The notes below the pieces were generated by a model, which was not told where the DNA came from, made no database searches, and was given only the letters and a program-made list of their open reading frames with translations. This document shows positions 26,449 through 35,987 of a stretch of 36,092 nucleotides of DNA, one piece after another. The stretch is from the NCBI GenBank assembly GCA_019237945.1, contig JAFAOG010000627.1, forward strand, positions 1 through 36,092, in the 5' to 3' direction. Each line of letters starts with the position of its first letter. Positions within the stretch are counted from its first letter, which is position 1. This stretch comes from Deltaproteobacteria bacterium (GTDB lineage Bacteria; Myxococcota_A; Polyangia; Haliangiales; Haliangiaceae). The translations under genes were made by a program, and so were the position numbers.

Positions 26449-27312
26449 ATGCGTTTCGCGCTGATCGCCACCGTTCTCGTTGCCCCCGCTCTCGCGTTTG
26501 CCGCCCCCAAGAAGGGCGCGGCGGCTGCGGCGGGAGGGCCACCGACCGGGAAGGCCGCGCCGGCGTGCGGGGTGAAGATCCTGCCGCTGGTCGAGGGCAA
26601 CTCGTGGACGTACACCAACGTCGCCGCGCCGCAGGCGCCCGAGGATGCGGTCAAGCGCATCGCTCCGGACCCGGCGAAGGAAGTCACGATCACCGTGAAG
26701 TCCGTCGACGCGAAGAAGGGCGCCGATACCGTCGTCACGCTCGAGGAGAAGATCACGCGCGATCTGACGAAGGATCCCAAGAAGCCGGTGCTCGACGAGC
26801 ACACGATCACGACGACGATCACGTGCAGCGACAAGAAGTTCGTGATCTCGCCCGACAGCTTCTTCTTCGCCGGCGAGCCGGGCGGCTACATCGGCCTGAA
26901 GGTCGATTCGATCGAGCATCCGAAGCCGGCGACCGCGAACAGCTGGGTGCTGACCAAGGGCGGCATCGGCGACGCGCCGTGGCGCGAGGAGCTCGTCGTG
27001 CACTGGTCGCGCGTCCCGAGCGAGGGCTCGGAGGCCAAGCTCGGTAGCGGCAAGCTCGAGCTCGAGCGCAGCTACACGCCGCAGCAGCCCGAGCCGATCA
27101 CGACGAAGCTCGGCATGTACAAGGCCGAGAAGCTCGGCATGATCACGACCGGCCGCGTGACGCTCGACAACCCGCTCGCGCCGCAGGACAAGCCGGCCGA
27201 GCTGCCGGCGAACTGGCTGACGACGCAGTGGATCGCCGAGGGCGTCGGCGTCGTGCAGTCGCTCAACAGCTACGCGCACGAGTATCAGCTCTCGGCCGCG
27301 ACGCTGAAGTAG
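26449..27312 (+). CDS. Secreted protein of unknown function
   Basis: 287 residues with a cleavable signal peptide (MRFALIATVLVAPALAFA, then AP). A short Ala/Gly/Lys stretch precedes a beta-rich domain that begins ILPLVEGNSWTYTNV, a pattern seen at the start of many exported proteins that sense or bind small molecules, though I cannot name the family. Two cysteines only (about 39 and 125, the latter in TTITCSDKKF). The stop overlaps the next GTG (TAGTG), so the rRNA methyltransferase behind it is probably translated from the same message. Confidence 0.7.
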   Translation: MRFALIATVLVAPALAFAAPKKGAAAAAGGPPTGKAAPACGVKILPLVEGNSWTYTNVAAPQAPEDAVKRIAPDPAKEVTITVKSVDAKKGADTVVTLEEKITRDLTKDPKKPVLDEHTITTTITCSDKKFVISPDSFFFAGEPGGYIGLKVDSIEHPKPATANSWVLTKGGIGDAPWREELVVHWSRVPSEGSEAKLGSGKLELERSYTPQQPEPITTKLGMYKAEKLGMITTGRVTLDNPLAPQDKPAELPANWLTTQWIAEGVGVVQSLNSYAHEYQLSAATLK

Positions 27313-28478
27313 TGGCGACCCGGCGCGCGAGCTGGCGCGTCACGAAGCCGCTGCGCGACCGCGTCGCGGCGGGGCATCCGTGGATCTACGACCGCGCGCT
27401 CGGGCCTCCCGGCGACGTGCGCGCTGGCGAGATCGTGACGCTCGTCGACGAGCGCGGTCCACTCGCCGCGGCGCTCGCGGATCCTGCATCGCCGCTGCGC
27501 GCGCGCGTGCTCGATCGCGATCCGACGGCCGCGTGCGACGACCGGTGGGCCGGCGGCCGGGCCGAGCTCGCCGCTGCGCGTCGCGTGCGCGATCCGTTGC
27601 TCGTCGGCTGCACGGGCTGGCGCGTGATCCACGGCGAGGCGGACGCGCTACCCGGCCTCGTGATCGACGTGTACGCGGGCTGCGCGGTCGTCGTGTTCGA
27701 CGGGCCGGCCGCGAGCGCGTTCTGGCGCCCTCGCCTGCCCGCGGTGCTCTCCGGAATCGAGCGCGCCGGGATCGAGCTTGCGCACGTGTGGCTGCGCGGC
27801 GAACGGGGAGCACGCGCCGATGGCGAGGCGATGCGCGGGAATCCGCCGGCCGAGGTCGTGATCGCGGAGGACGAGGCGCGCTTTGGCGTCGACGTGCGCC
27901 ACGGGCAGAAGACCGGGTTCTTTCTCGACCAACGCGACAACCGCCGCACGATCCGGCGCCACGCGGCCAGCGCCAGCGTGCTGAACCTCTTCTGCTACAC
28001 CGGCGGCTTCTCGCTGCACGCCGCGCTCGGCGGTGCGACGCGCGTCACATCCGTTGACCTCGCCGCTCCCGCGATCGCCGCGATCGAGAAGAACCTCGCG
28101 CTGTCGCAGCTGCCGGCCGATGCGCACGAGCGCATCGTTGGCGACTGCTTCGATGTCCTCGCGCGCGCCCAGCGCGAACGCCGGCGCTGGGACCTCGTCA
28201 TCGTCGACCCGCCGAGCTTCGCGCCCAACGAGCGCAGCAAGCCCGCCGCGCTCAAGGCGTACCAGCGGCTGACCGATGCGGCCCTCGAGGTCGTCGAGCC
28301 CCAGGGGCGGTTCGCCCTCGCGTCGTGTTCGTCACACGTCACTGAATCCGATCTGCTGGGGATCGTCCCGGGCGAGCTCCGGCTGCGACACGTCGCGGGC
28401 GCTGCCAGCGATCACCCGGTTCTGCCGGCGTTCCCGGAGGGTCGCTACTTGAAGTTCTTACTGTTCGACCGTGGCTAG
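27312..28478 (+). CDS. RlmI-type class I rRNA methyltransferase with PUA domain
   Basis: 388 residues. The N-terminal PUA-like domain (about 1-75, HPWIYDRALGPPGDVRAGEIV) binds RNA. A central RlmI-type domain follows, and then a Rossmann SAM-binding domain with NLFCYTGGFSLHAALGG (SAM loop, motif I) and VIVDPPSFAPNERSK (motif IV, DPPSF). The likely reaction is 5-methylation of a cytosine in 23S rRNA, though position specificity cannot be read from sequence. The GTG start overlaps the preceding stop by one base. An RNA hairpin spans its own stop codon. Confidence 0.88.
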   Translation: MATRRASWRVTKPLRDRVAAGHPWIYDRALGPPGDVRAGEIVTLVDERGPLAAALADPASPLRARVLDRDPTAACDDRWAGGRAELAAARRVRDPLLVGCTGWRVIHGEADALPGLVIDVYAGCAVVVFDGPAASAFWRPRLPAVLSGIERAGIELAHVWLRGERGARADGEAMRGNPPAEVVIAEDEARFGVDVRHGQKTGFFLDQRDNRRTIRRHAASASVLNLFCYTGGFSLHAALGGATRVTSVDLAAPAIAAIEKNLALSQLPADAHERIVGDCFDVLARAQRERRRWDLVIVDPPSFAPNERSKPAALKAYQRLTDAALEVVEPQGRFALASCSSHVTESDLLGIVPGELRLRHVAGAASDHPVLPAFPEGRYLKFLLFDRG

Positions 28479-28490
28479 TCGAGTAGCCAC
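28471..28490 (+). terminator. Hairpin spanning the methyltransferase stop codon
   Basis: GTGGCTA (28471-28477) and TAGCCAC (28484-28490) form a perfect 7-bp stem with a 6-nt loop, and the TAG stop (28476-28478) is partly in the stem. No T-tract follows. Confidence 0.35.
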
Positions 28491-28523
28491 TGCCAACAGT
28501 AATTTGCGGGTAGAAATCGCCAG

Positions 28524-28552
28524 TTGACCCGGGTCGTACACTTCGCTACAGA
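28524..28552 (+). promoter_or_regulatory. Promoter of the Cys/Asp-repeat lipoprotein gene
   Basis: TTGACC (28524-28529), 17-nt spacer, TACAGA (28547-28552). The -10 ends 9 nt before the ATG at 28562, again predicting little or no leader. Confidence 0.45.
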
Positions 28553-28561
28553 CGCGGGCCT

Positions 28562-30814
28562 ATGCGCTCGATCCGGTGGCTCCTCATCGCTTCCGCAGTC
28601 CTCACCTTCACGGCTTGCGGCGGCGGCATGAACAACGGCCACGGCAAGACGCAGTGTAGCGACGGCAAGGACAACGACGGCGACGGTCTGATCGACTTCC
28701 CCGCCGATCCGGGGTGCACGAGCCTCGAGGACGACAGCGAGGACAGCCAGCCCGCGCCGCAGTGCAACGACGGCCGCGACAACGACGGCGACGGCAAGAT
28801 CGACTATCCCGACGATCCGGGCTGCTTCGCGCCGAACCAGGACGACGAGAAGGACAACTGTCCCGACGGTGCCGACTGCCCGCAGTGCGGCAACGGCAAG
28901 GACGACGACATGAACGGGCTCACCGACTACCCGAACGATCCGGGATGCACGGCGGCCTCGGATACGGACGAGTACACGGAGAACCCGCTCGCGTGCGGCG
29001 CGAACGTGATGATCAAGAAGCTGCCGCCCGACGGTCACGTCATGGGCACGTTGACGAGCGCGACCTCGCAGCTCAACTCGATGATGTGCGGCGGCCCGGG
29101 CGCCGAGGACGTCTACGAGCTGCGCATCATGCACCCCAAGGTTGTCGTCGCGACGACGGACATGGGCGCGACCACCGCCGACACCGTGCTCTACATCCGC
29201 GGCGCGCAGTGCTCGATGCAGTCGAGCGAGCTCGCGTGCAACGACGACATCAGCACGGCCGACCACAACTCGAAGGTCACCTACTCGATCGCGACGCCGG
29301 GCACCTACTACCTCGTCGTCGATACGAAGAGCTCGGCCGGCGGCAGCTACGATCTCAACGTGCAGTTCCTCGTCGGCGAAGGCGACCCGTGCCAGACCGG
29401 CGACGACTGCGGCCCCGGCCTCGTGTGCCGCGTCCCGCTCGGCGGCAGCGCGAAGGTGTGCGCGAAGCACGTGTGCCAGGACGGTGTCGACGATGACGGC
29501 GACGGCAAGCCGGACTACCCGACCGACCCGGGCTGCGCGAGCCCGACCGACGACGACGAGACTGACGACTGCCCGAGCGGCCCGAACTGCCCGGAGTGCG
29601 GCGACGGTCGCGACAACGACGGCGACGGCCACATCGACTACCCGGCGGACACGCAGTGCCAGGCGGCGTCGTCGACGTCCGAGGCGTGCGCGACGCACGA
29701 GATCGTCCCCGCGATCACCGCGGCCGCGACGATGGGCGACACGACGAACGCCGTCGATGACTTCTCGCTGACGTGCGGCGGCACCGGCGACCCGGACCTC
29801 ACCTACCGCATCGACGTCCCCGCGCTCGCGACGCTCAACGTCTCGGCGACGACGACGACCGGCTGGTTCCCGACGCTCGCGCTGTTCGACTCGACGTGCG
29901 GCGGCACCGCGCTCGCGTGTACGACGACCATCGCGCAGGCGAACGTCGCGGCCGGCACGTACTACCTGACGATCGACGGCGAGTTCAGCGGCGAGAAGGG
30001 CCCGTTCACGCTCAACGTCTCCGGTCAGATCAAGATCGGCCAGAGCTGCGAAGGTGCGCTCGCGGTTGCCGGCGCGCTGACGTGCGTTCCCGGCTCGGCG
30101 TGCGCCGGTACGGCGGGCTCGCGCACGTGCCAGCCGGCGGCGTGCAACGACGGCATCGACAACGACCACGACGGCAAGATCGACTATCCGAACGATCCGG
30201 GCTGCGATAGCCCGAGCGACAACGACGAGGCGAACCCGGCGACGCTGCCCGTGTGCAGCAACATGATGGACGACGACGCCGACGGCACGACCGACTGGCC
30301 GAACGACTACGGCTGCTCGTCGGCCGCGGGCACGAGCGAGGTGTTCTGCTCGACCGAGCACGATCCGACGGCGAAGATCACGACGAAGGTCACGACGGGC
30401 ACGACGACGGGCAAGGCGGCCGACGAGGTTCCGACCCTGTGCGCGACGAGCTCGACCGCGTCCGACGTCGCCTACGGGCTCCAGCTGCCGGTGCCGGTCG
30501 CATCGCTGACGATCGACCTCGCCGGCTCGGCCTACGACACCGTGCTGTACGTCAAGGACACCCAGTGCGGCACCGAGCTGTACTGCAACGACGACAGCAA
30601 CAGCACGCTGCAGTCGGCGCTGACGCTGTCGAACCTGAACGCGGGCGGCTACGCGATCATCGTCGACGGCTACAGCACGAACAACGGCGCGTACACGCTG
30701 ACGGTGCACGGCACGGTCGATGCGGGCGTCGCCTGCACGTCCCCGCTGTTCTCCGGCGGCGCGAACGCGGTGCTGTCCTGCCCGACGAGCTGCGTCAGCG
30801 GCGTCTGCCACTGA
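28562..30814 (+). CDS. Lipoprotein with seven DNDGDG Cx19C repeats and PPC-like domains
   Basis: 750 residues. The lipoprotein signal ends TFTAC (C19). Seven copies of a repeat begin and end with Cys exactly 20 residues apart: 32-52, 68-88, 109-129, 305-325, 346-366, 528-548 and 565-585. The consensus is C-x-D-G-x-D-N-D-G-D-G-x-x-D-Y-P-x-D-P-G-C, an EF-hand-like calcium loop closed by a disulfide. Between and after them are three beta-sandwich domains (about 143-270, 376-488, 595-720) of the bacterial pre-peptidase C-terminal type, recognisable by DTVLYI/DTVLYVK, CNDD and GTYYLVVD. No catalytic domain is present. It probably sits on the cell surface or outer membrane, using calcium for stiffness. 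It converges on ybeY with 1 bp between stops. Confidence 0.87.
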   Translation: MRSIRWLLIASAVLTFTACGGGMNNGHGKTQCSDGKDNDGDGLIDFPADPGCTSLEDDSEDSQPAPQCNDGRDNDGDGKIDYPDDPGCFAPNQDDEKDNCPDGADCPQCGNGKDDDMNGLTDYPNDPGCTAASDTDEYTENPLACGANVMIKKLPPDGHVMGTLTSATSQLNSMMCGGPGAEDVYELRIMHPKVVVATTDMGATTADTVLYIRGAQCSMQSSELACNDDISTADHNSKVTYSIATPGTYYLVVDTKSSAGGSYDLNVQFLVGEGDPCQTGDDCGPGLVCRVPLGGSAKVCAKHVCQDGVDDDGDGKPDYPTDPGCASPTDDDETDDCPSGPNCPECGDGRDNDGDGHIDYPADTQCQAASSTSEACATHEIVPAITAAATMGDTTNAVDDFSLTCGGTGDPDLTYRIDVPALATLNVSATTTTGWFPTLALFDSTCGGTALACTTTIAQANVAAGTYYLTIDGEFSGEKGPFTLNVSGQIKIGQSCEGALAVAGALTCVPGSACAGTAGSRTCQPAACNDGIDNDHDGKIDYPNDPGCDSPSDNDEANPATLPVCSNMMDDDADGTTDWPNDYGCSSAAGTSEVFCSTEHDPTAKITTKVTTGTTTGKAADEVPTLCATSSTASDVAYGLQLPVPVASLTIDLAGSAYDTVLYVKDTQCGTELYCNDDSNSTLQSALTLSNLNAGGYAIIVDGYSTNNGAYTLTVHGTVDAGVACTSPLFSGGANAVLSCPTSCVSGVCH

Positions 30815-30815
30815 C

Positions 30816-31273
30816 TCAGGCGGCGCGCACGCGACCGGACCGGCGCGCCTCGCGGCGCAGTGCCGCCGCGCGTGCGTTCATCACGCGCTCCTCCTCGTCA
30901 TCGCGGTGGTCGTAGCCGAGCAGGTGGCAGAGGCCGTGGGACGCGAGGTGCACGAGCTCGGCGTAGAGGCCGCGCCGGGCCTGGCGCTTCGCGGTGTCGA
31001 GCGAGATCACGATGTCGCCGAGCAGCCCCGCATCGGCGGCGGCGGCCTCGCGCTGCGCGAATGCGAGCACGTCGGTCGGCTTGTCCTTGCCGCGCCAGTC
31101 GCGGTTGAGGACGTGGATCGTCGCGTCGTCGGTGATGCGCAGCGCGACGTCGAGGTCGCGACGGCCTTCGGCGAGCGCGGCCGCCTTGACCATGCGCGCG
31201 ACCTCGCGGCGGACCTGGGCACGCAGCTTCGCCGGCAGCGCGACGCCGGCATCGATCGCGAGGTCGAGAGCCA

Positions 31274-31274
<1 letters not shown>
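30816..31274 (-). CDS. ybeY: Endoribonuclease YbeY
   Basis: 152-residue single-strand-specific metallo-endoribonuclease needed for 16S rRNA 3' maturation and ribosome quality control. The zinc site H113-x3-H117-x5-H123 lies in HGLCHLLGYDH, and the conserved arginine is R61 in NRDWRGKDKPTDVLAF. Length and order are typical. The ATG at 31274 overlaps the stop of the HD-GYP gene by one base, so the phoH, HD, ybeY genes are a coupled operon. The longer open frame upstream lies inside the HD-GYP gene and is ignored. Confidence 0.96.
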
Positions 31275-33230
<1,956 letters not shown>

Positions 33231-33253
<23 letters not shown>

Positions 33254-34244
33254 CGGGGGCCATTCTATCACGAGCTTCGGACCGGGCCCGGTCGCGCGCG
33301 TCATAGGCGCGGATCAGAGCGGCGACGAGCGGATGCCGCACGACATCAGCGTCGGTGAAGTGAATCACGCCAATACCCCGGATGCCCTCGACGAGATCCA
33401 GCGCATCTCGCAGGCCGCTGCGCTGCCCGGGCGGCAGGTCGGTCTGCGTGATATCGCCCGTGATCACGACCTTGGCGCCGTAGCCCATGCGCGTGAGGAA
33501 CATCTTCATTTGCGCGGGCGTCGTGTTCTGCGCCTCGTCGAGGACGATGAAGCTCTCGTTGAGCGTCCGGCCGCGCAAGAACGCCAGCGGCGCGATCTCG
33601 ATCGTGTGGTCCTCGACGAGCCGCTGCGTTCGCTCGAGCTCGAGCATGTCGTACAGCGCGTCGAACAGCGGGCGCAGGTACGGATCGATCTTCTCCTCGA
33701 GCGTGCCGGGCAGAAAGCCAAGTCGCTCGCCGGCCTCGACCGCCGGCCGCGTCAGGATGATCCGCCGGATCTGCTTGTCGAGCAGCGCGCGGACCGCCAT
33801 CGCCATCGCGAGGTAGGTCTTGCCGGTACCCGCCGGCCCCGTCGAGAACACGATGTCATTGCTGCGGATCAGGTCGACGTACTTCTTCTGCGTCGCACCC
33901 TTGGGCGCGATCGGGCGGCCGACCCGCGGCGTGACGATCGTATCGCCGAACACCTGCGCCACCGTCTGCTCGCCGCCCTGCAGCAGCTTGACCGCGCGCA
34001 CGACGTCGTCGCTCGACAGCGGCTTGCCCTCGAGCGCCATGTCGTACAGCTGCTCGATCGCGTTCTTGGCCGTATCCGCCGCCGCCTGCTCACCCTCGAT
34101 CGTGATCTCGTTCCCGCGAAGATGCACCTCGGCCCCCGCGGTCCGCTCGATGAGCTTCAACCGGCTGTTGTTGCTCCCGCAGAGCGCTTGCAGCGCCTCG
34201 GGATCATCGAATGCGAGTTTCTCGCGGATGATCGACTTGGCCAC
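33231..34244 (-). CDS. phoH: PhoH-like ATPase / RNA helicase-like protein
   Basis: 337 residues. An N-terminal KH-like region (about 15-65: [23 protein letters not shown]) is followed by the P-loop GPAGTGKT (136-143) and a Walker-B-like segment (FIVLDEAQN). PhoH proteins bind RNA and ATP and work with YbeY, which is encoded downstream. The GTG at 34244 was chosen because the codons upstream are not plausible starts and it gives the usual family beginning [17 protein letters not shown]. On the minus strand TATACC lies 12 nt upstream. It is divergent from mazG across 27 bp and its 3' end overlaps the HD-GYP start. Confidence 0.93.
33262..33267 (-). promoter_or_regulatory. -10-like element inside phoH for the HD-GYP gene
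   Basis: On the minus strand TAGAAT (33267 to 33262, five of six consensus) ends 8 nt before the ATG at 33253. It would give a second, leaderless transcript for HD-GYP and ybeY. The -35 is weak (CGGGCC). Confidence 0.35.
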
Positions 34245-34256
34245 GACGGAGACGGC

Positions 34257-34264
34257 GGTATAGC
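34257..34264. promoter_or_regulatory. Overlapping -10 hexamers of the phoH / mazG divergent promoter
   Basis: GGTATAGC contains TATAGC on the plus strand (34259-34264, 7 nt before the mazG ATG) and TATACC on the minus strand (34262-34257, 12 nt before the phoH GTG). The four central bases TATA are shared. The whole gap between the start codons is 27 bp. Confidence 0.5.
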
Positions 34265-34271
34265 ACGTGAC

Positions 34272-35063
34272 ATGCCGCCCGGAGCCTCCCTGTCCCGCCT
34301 GGTCGAAATCATGGACCGCCTGCTCGCCCCCGGCGGCTGCCCGTGGGACCGCGAGCAGACGCTCGAGTCCCTGCGCCCGTTCCTCGTCGAGGAAACGTAC
34401 GAGGTGCTCGACGCATTGTCGCAGGGCAGCGCCGAGCACCACTGCGAGGAGCTGGGCGACCTCCTGTTCCAGATCGTGTTCCAGTCCGCCTTGCGGCGCG
34501 CCGCGGGCGAGTTCGACATCGACGCCGTGATCGCCGGCATCTCCGACAAGCTCGTGCGCCGCCACCCGCACGTCTTCGGCGACACCGCGGGCGTCGACAC
34601 CGCCGACAAGGTCCTCAAGCAGTGGGACGAGATCAAGGCGGCCGAGAAGCCGGGCCGCGCGGACAAGCGCGTGCTCGACGGCATCCCCGCCGGCCCCGCG
34701 CTCGCGCGCGCCCAGAAAATCGGCTCGCGCTGCGGCAAGGTCGGCTTCGACTGGCCCGGCTGGGAAGGCTCCTTCGACAAGGTCCAAGAAGAGGTGCACG
34801 AAGTGCGCGCCGCGATCGCCGGCGGAAACGCGCACGAGATCCACGACGAGATCGGTGACCTCTTGCTCGCGGTCGTGAACCTAGCTCGCAAGGTCGGCGT
34901 CGACGCAGAAAACGCGCTCGTCGACGCGACGACAAAGTTCACGCGCCGCTTCGAGGCGGTCGAAGATCGACTCGCGGCTGCAGGAAAAACTCCGCAGCAG
35001 TCGAACCTCGAAGAGATGGACGCGCTGTGGAACGAGATAAAGAAAACCGCCGCACAAAAGTGA
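34272..35063 (+). CDS. mazG: Nucleoside triphosphate pyrophosphohydrolase
   Basis: 263 residues with two MazG domains. The first has [13 protein letters not shown] (metal-binding EExxD-type motif), the second [15 protein letters not shown], linked by a segment beginning [19 protein letters not shown]. The N-terminal [26 protein letters not shown] is the family signature. It hydrolyses (d)NTPs, especially non-canonical ones, to monophosphate and pyrophosphate, and lowers ppGpp in some bacteria. Length is normal. The ATG at 34272 has TATAGC 7 nt before it. An AT-containing stretch with T6 follows the stop at 35067-35072, but no strong hairpin precedes it. Confidence 0.95.
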   Translation: MPPGASLSRLVEIMDRLLAPGGCPWDREQTLESLRPFLVEETYEVLDALSQGSAEHHCEELGDLLFQIVFQSALRRAAGEFDIDAVIAGISDKLVRRHPHVFGDTAGVDTADKVLKQWDEIKAAEKPGRADKRVLDGIPAGPALARAQKIGSRCGKVGFDWPGWEGSFDKVQEEVHEVRAAIAGGNAHEIHDEIGDLLLAVVNLARKVGVDAENALVDATTKFTRRFEAVEDRLAAAGKTPQQSNLEEMDALWNEIKKTAAQK

Positions 35064-35096
35064 CGCTTTTTTGAGCAGCCGCGATCGAGTGGCAGA

Positions 35097-35111
35097 GATC
35101 TCGCCGAGATC
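35097..35111. promoter_or_regulatory. 15-bp palindrome upstream of rpsT, possible operator
   Basis: GATCTCG-C-CGAGATC, perfect 7-bp arms around a single base. A direct repeat GATCGAG occurs at 35083-35089 and again at 35108-35114, overlapping its right edge. It lies about 115 nt upstream of the rpsT -35, in the intergenic stretch 35064-35279, which has no gene that I can see. Confidence 0.35.
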
Positions 35112-35140
35112 GAGCGCCCAAGCCCCAATCTGCCCGCAAC

Positions 35141-35149
35141 TTATCCACA
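35141..35149 (+). promoter_or_regulatory. Single perfect DnaA box
   Basis: TTATCCACA matches the strict DnaA box. It is the only one I noticed in the window and lies about 80 nt upstream of the rpsT promoter. There is no AT-rich unwinding region or box cluster, so it is more likely a regulatory or titration site than an origin. Confidence 0.5.
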
Positions 35150-35227
35150 GAACCGGTGTGTACTCCCGTAATCATCCTCGGTGAATGCGATGCACGGGGG
35201 CTACGAACCGCCCTCAGACGCCAGCGC

Positions 35228-35257
35228 TTGACAGGCTCTCCCGAGGCGGGGTAAACG
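35228..35257 (+). promoter_or_regulatory. Promoter of rpsT
   Basis: TTGACA (35228-35233, perfect -35), 18-nt spacer, TAAACG (35252-35257). The start point near 35264 gives a short leader with AGGAGA (35269-35274) 5 nt before the GTG. It is the strongest -35 in the window, as expected for a ribosomal protein gene. Confidence 0.55.
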
Positions 35258-35279
35258 CTCCACCCTCCAGGAGATTTCT

Positions 35280-35534
35280 GTGGCGAATATCAAGTCGGCG
35301 GAGAAGCAGAACCGCAAGATGATCAAGCATCGCACCCGCAACCGCGCGGCGATGGCATCCCTCCGCACGGCCGTCAAGTCCGCCCGCACCGCGGTCGACT
35401 CCAAGGCCGCGAACGCGAACGACCTCGTGAAGAAGGCCGTGTCGATCATCGACTCCGCCGTCACGAAGGGCATCCTCAAGCGTCAGACCGCGTCGCGCTA
35501 CGTCTCGCGTCTCGCGGCGCGCGGCCGCGCCTAG
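35280..35534 (+). CDS. rpsT: 30S ribosomal protein S20
   Basis: 84-residue basic protein of the small subunit that binds the 5' domain of 16S rRNA. The sequence ANIKSAEKQNRKMIKHRTRNR, then SLRTAVKSARTAV and the C-terminal KGILKRQTASRYVSRLAAR fit the S20 family throughout. The GTG start has a good Shine-Dalgarno site. S20 autoregulates its own translation in some bacteria; no obvious leader structure is visible here. A GNAT gene begins immediately after its stop. Confidence 0.97.
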   Translation: MANIKSAEKQNRKMIKHRTRNRAAMASLRTAVKSARTAVDSKAANANDLVKKAVSIIDSAVTKGILKRQTASRYVSRLAARGRA

Positions 35535-35535
35535 C

Positions 35536-35985
35536 CTGCTCCTCCGCGCCGCCCGCCCCTCCGACGCGCCCGCCCTCGCGCGCGTCTACGCCGCCGCCGA
35601 GAACGCGCTCCGCGCTGCACTCGGCCTGCCGCTCACCCGCGAGCCACCGCCCGCGTGGTTCGACAACGCTCGGCTCGCCACGATCACGCTCGCAACGCCG
35701 GCGGGCGACCTCGCCGGCCCGTGCGATGTGATCGGCTTCATCGAAGTCGCGGGCGACCAGCTGCGCGCGCTCTACGTCGACCCGCGATTCTGGGGCACGG
35801 GCGTCGCCACCGCGCTGCATCGCCGCGCCGCCGCCTGCACGCAGCTCGAGGTGATCGCGGCGAACGCGCGAGCGCGCCGGTTCTACGAGCGTGAAGGCTG
35901 GACGCTCGCCGGCGAGGGCGAGCCGCACGACTTCGACGGCAGGCTCGTGCCGTTCGTGCGGTACGCGCGCGCGCCGCAGGGGTAG
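35536..35985 (+). CDS. GNAT-family N-acetyltransferase lacking an ordinary start codon
   Basis: The reading frame from 35536 gives a complete GNAT fold of about 149 residues: beta1-alpha1 LRAARPSDAPALARVYAA, motif A LYVDPRFWGTGVATALHRRAA (acetyl-CoA loop, about 79-98), motif B AANARARRFYEREGW, and a closing VPFVRYAR. No ATG, GTG or TTG in this frame lies between the in-frame stop at 35428 and 35728. The first in-frame start is the GTG at 35728, which would cut away half of the fold. The likely real start is the CTG at 35536, directly after the rpsT stop, by coupling; a base-call error or a frameshift from rpsT are alternatives. The substrate is unknown. Confidence 0.65.
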   Translation: MLLRAARPSDAPALARVYAAAENALRAALGLPLTREPPPAWFDNARLATITLATPAGDLAGPCDVIGFIEVAGDQLRALYVDPRFWGTGVATALHRRAAACTQLEVIAANARARRFYEREGWTLAGEGEPHDFDGRLVPFVRYARAPQG

Positions 35986-35987
35986 CC

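Noticed and set aside
28475-30811. A 778-codon open frame on the minus strand opposite the Cys/Asp-repeat gene
   Set aside because: Its sequence is a monotonous Arg/Val/Ala translation, the complement of the DNDGDG repeats, and the plus strand has a clear lipobox and conserved repeats.
35141-35149. Replication origin suggested by a DnaA box
   Set aside because: A single box without an AT-rich region, box cluster or neighbouring dnaA/dnaN/gidA genes does not support an origin.
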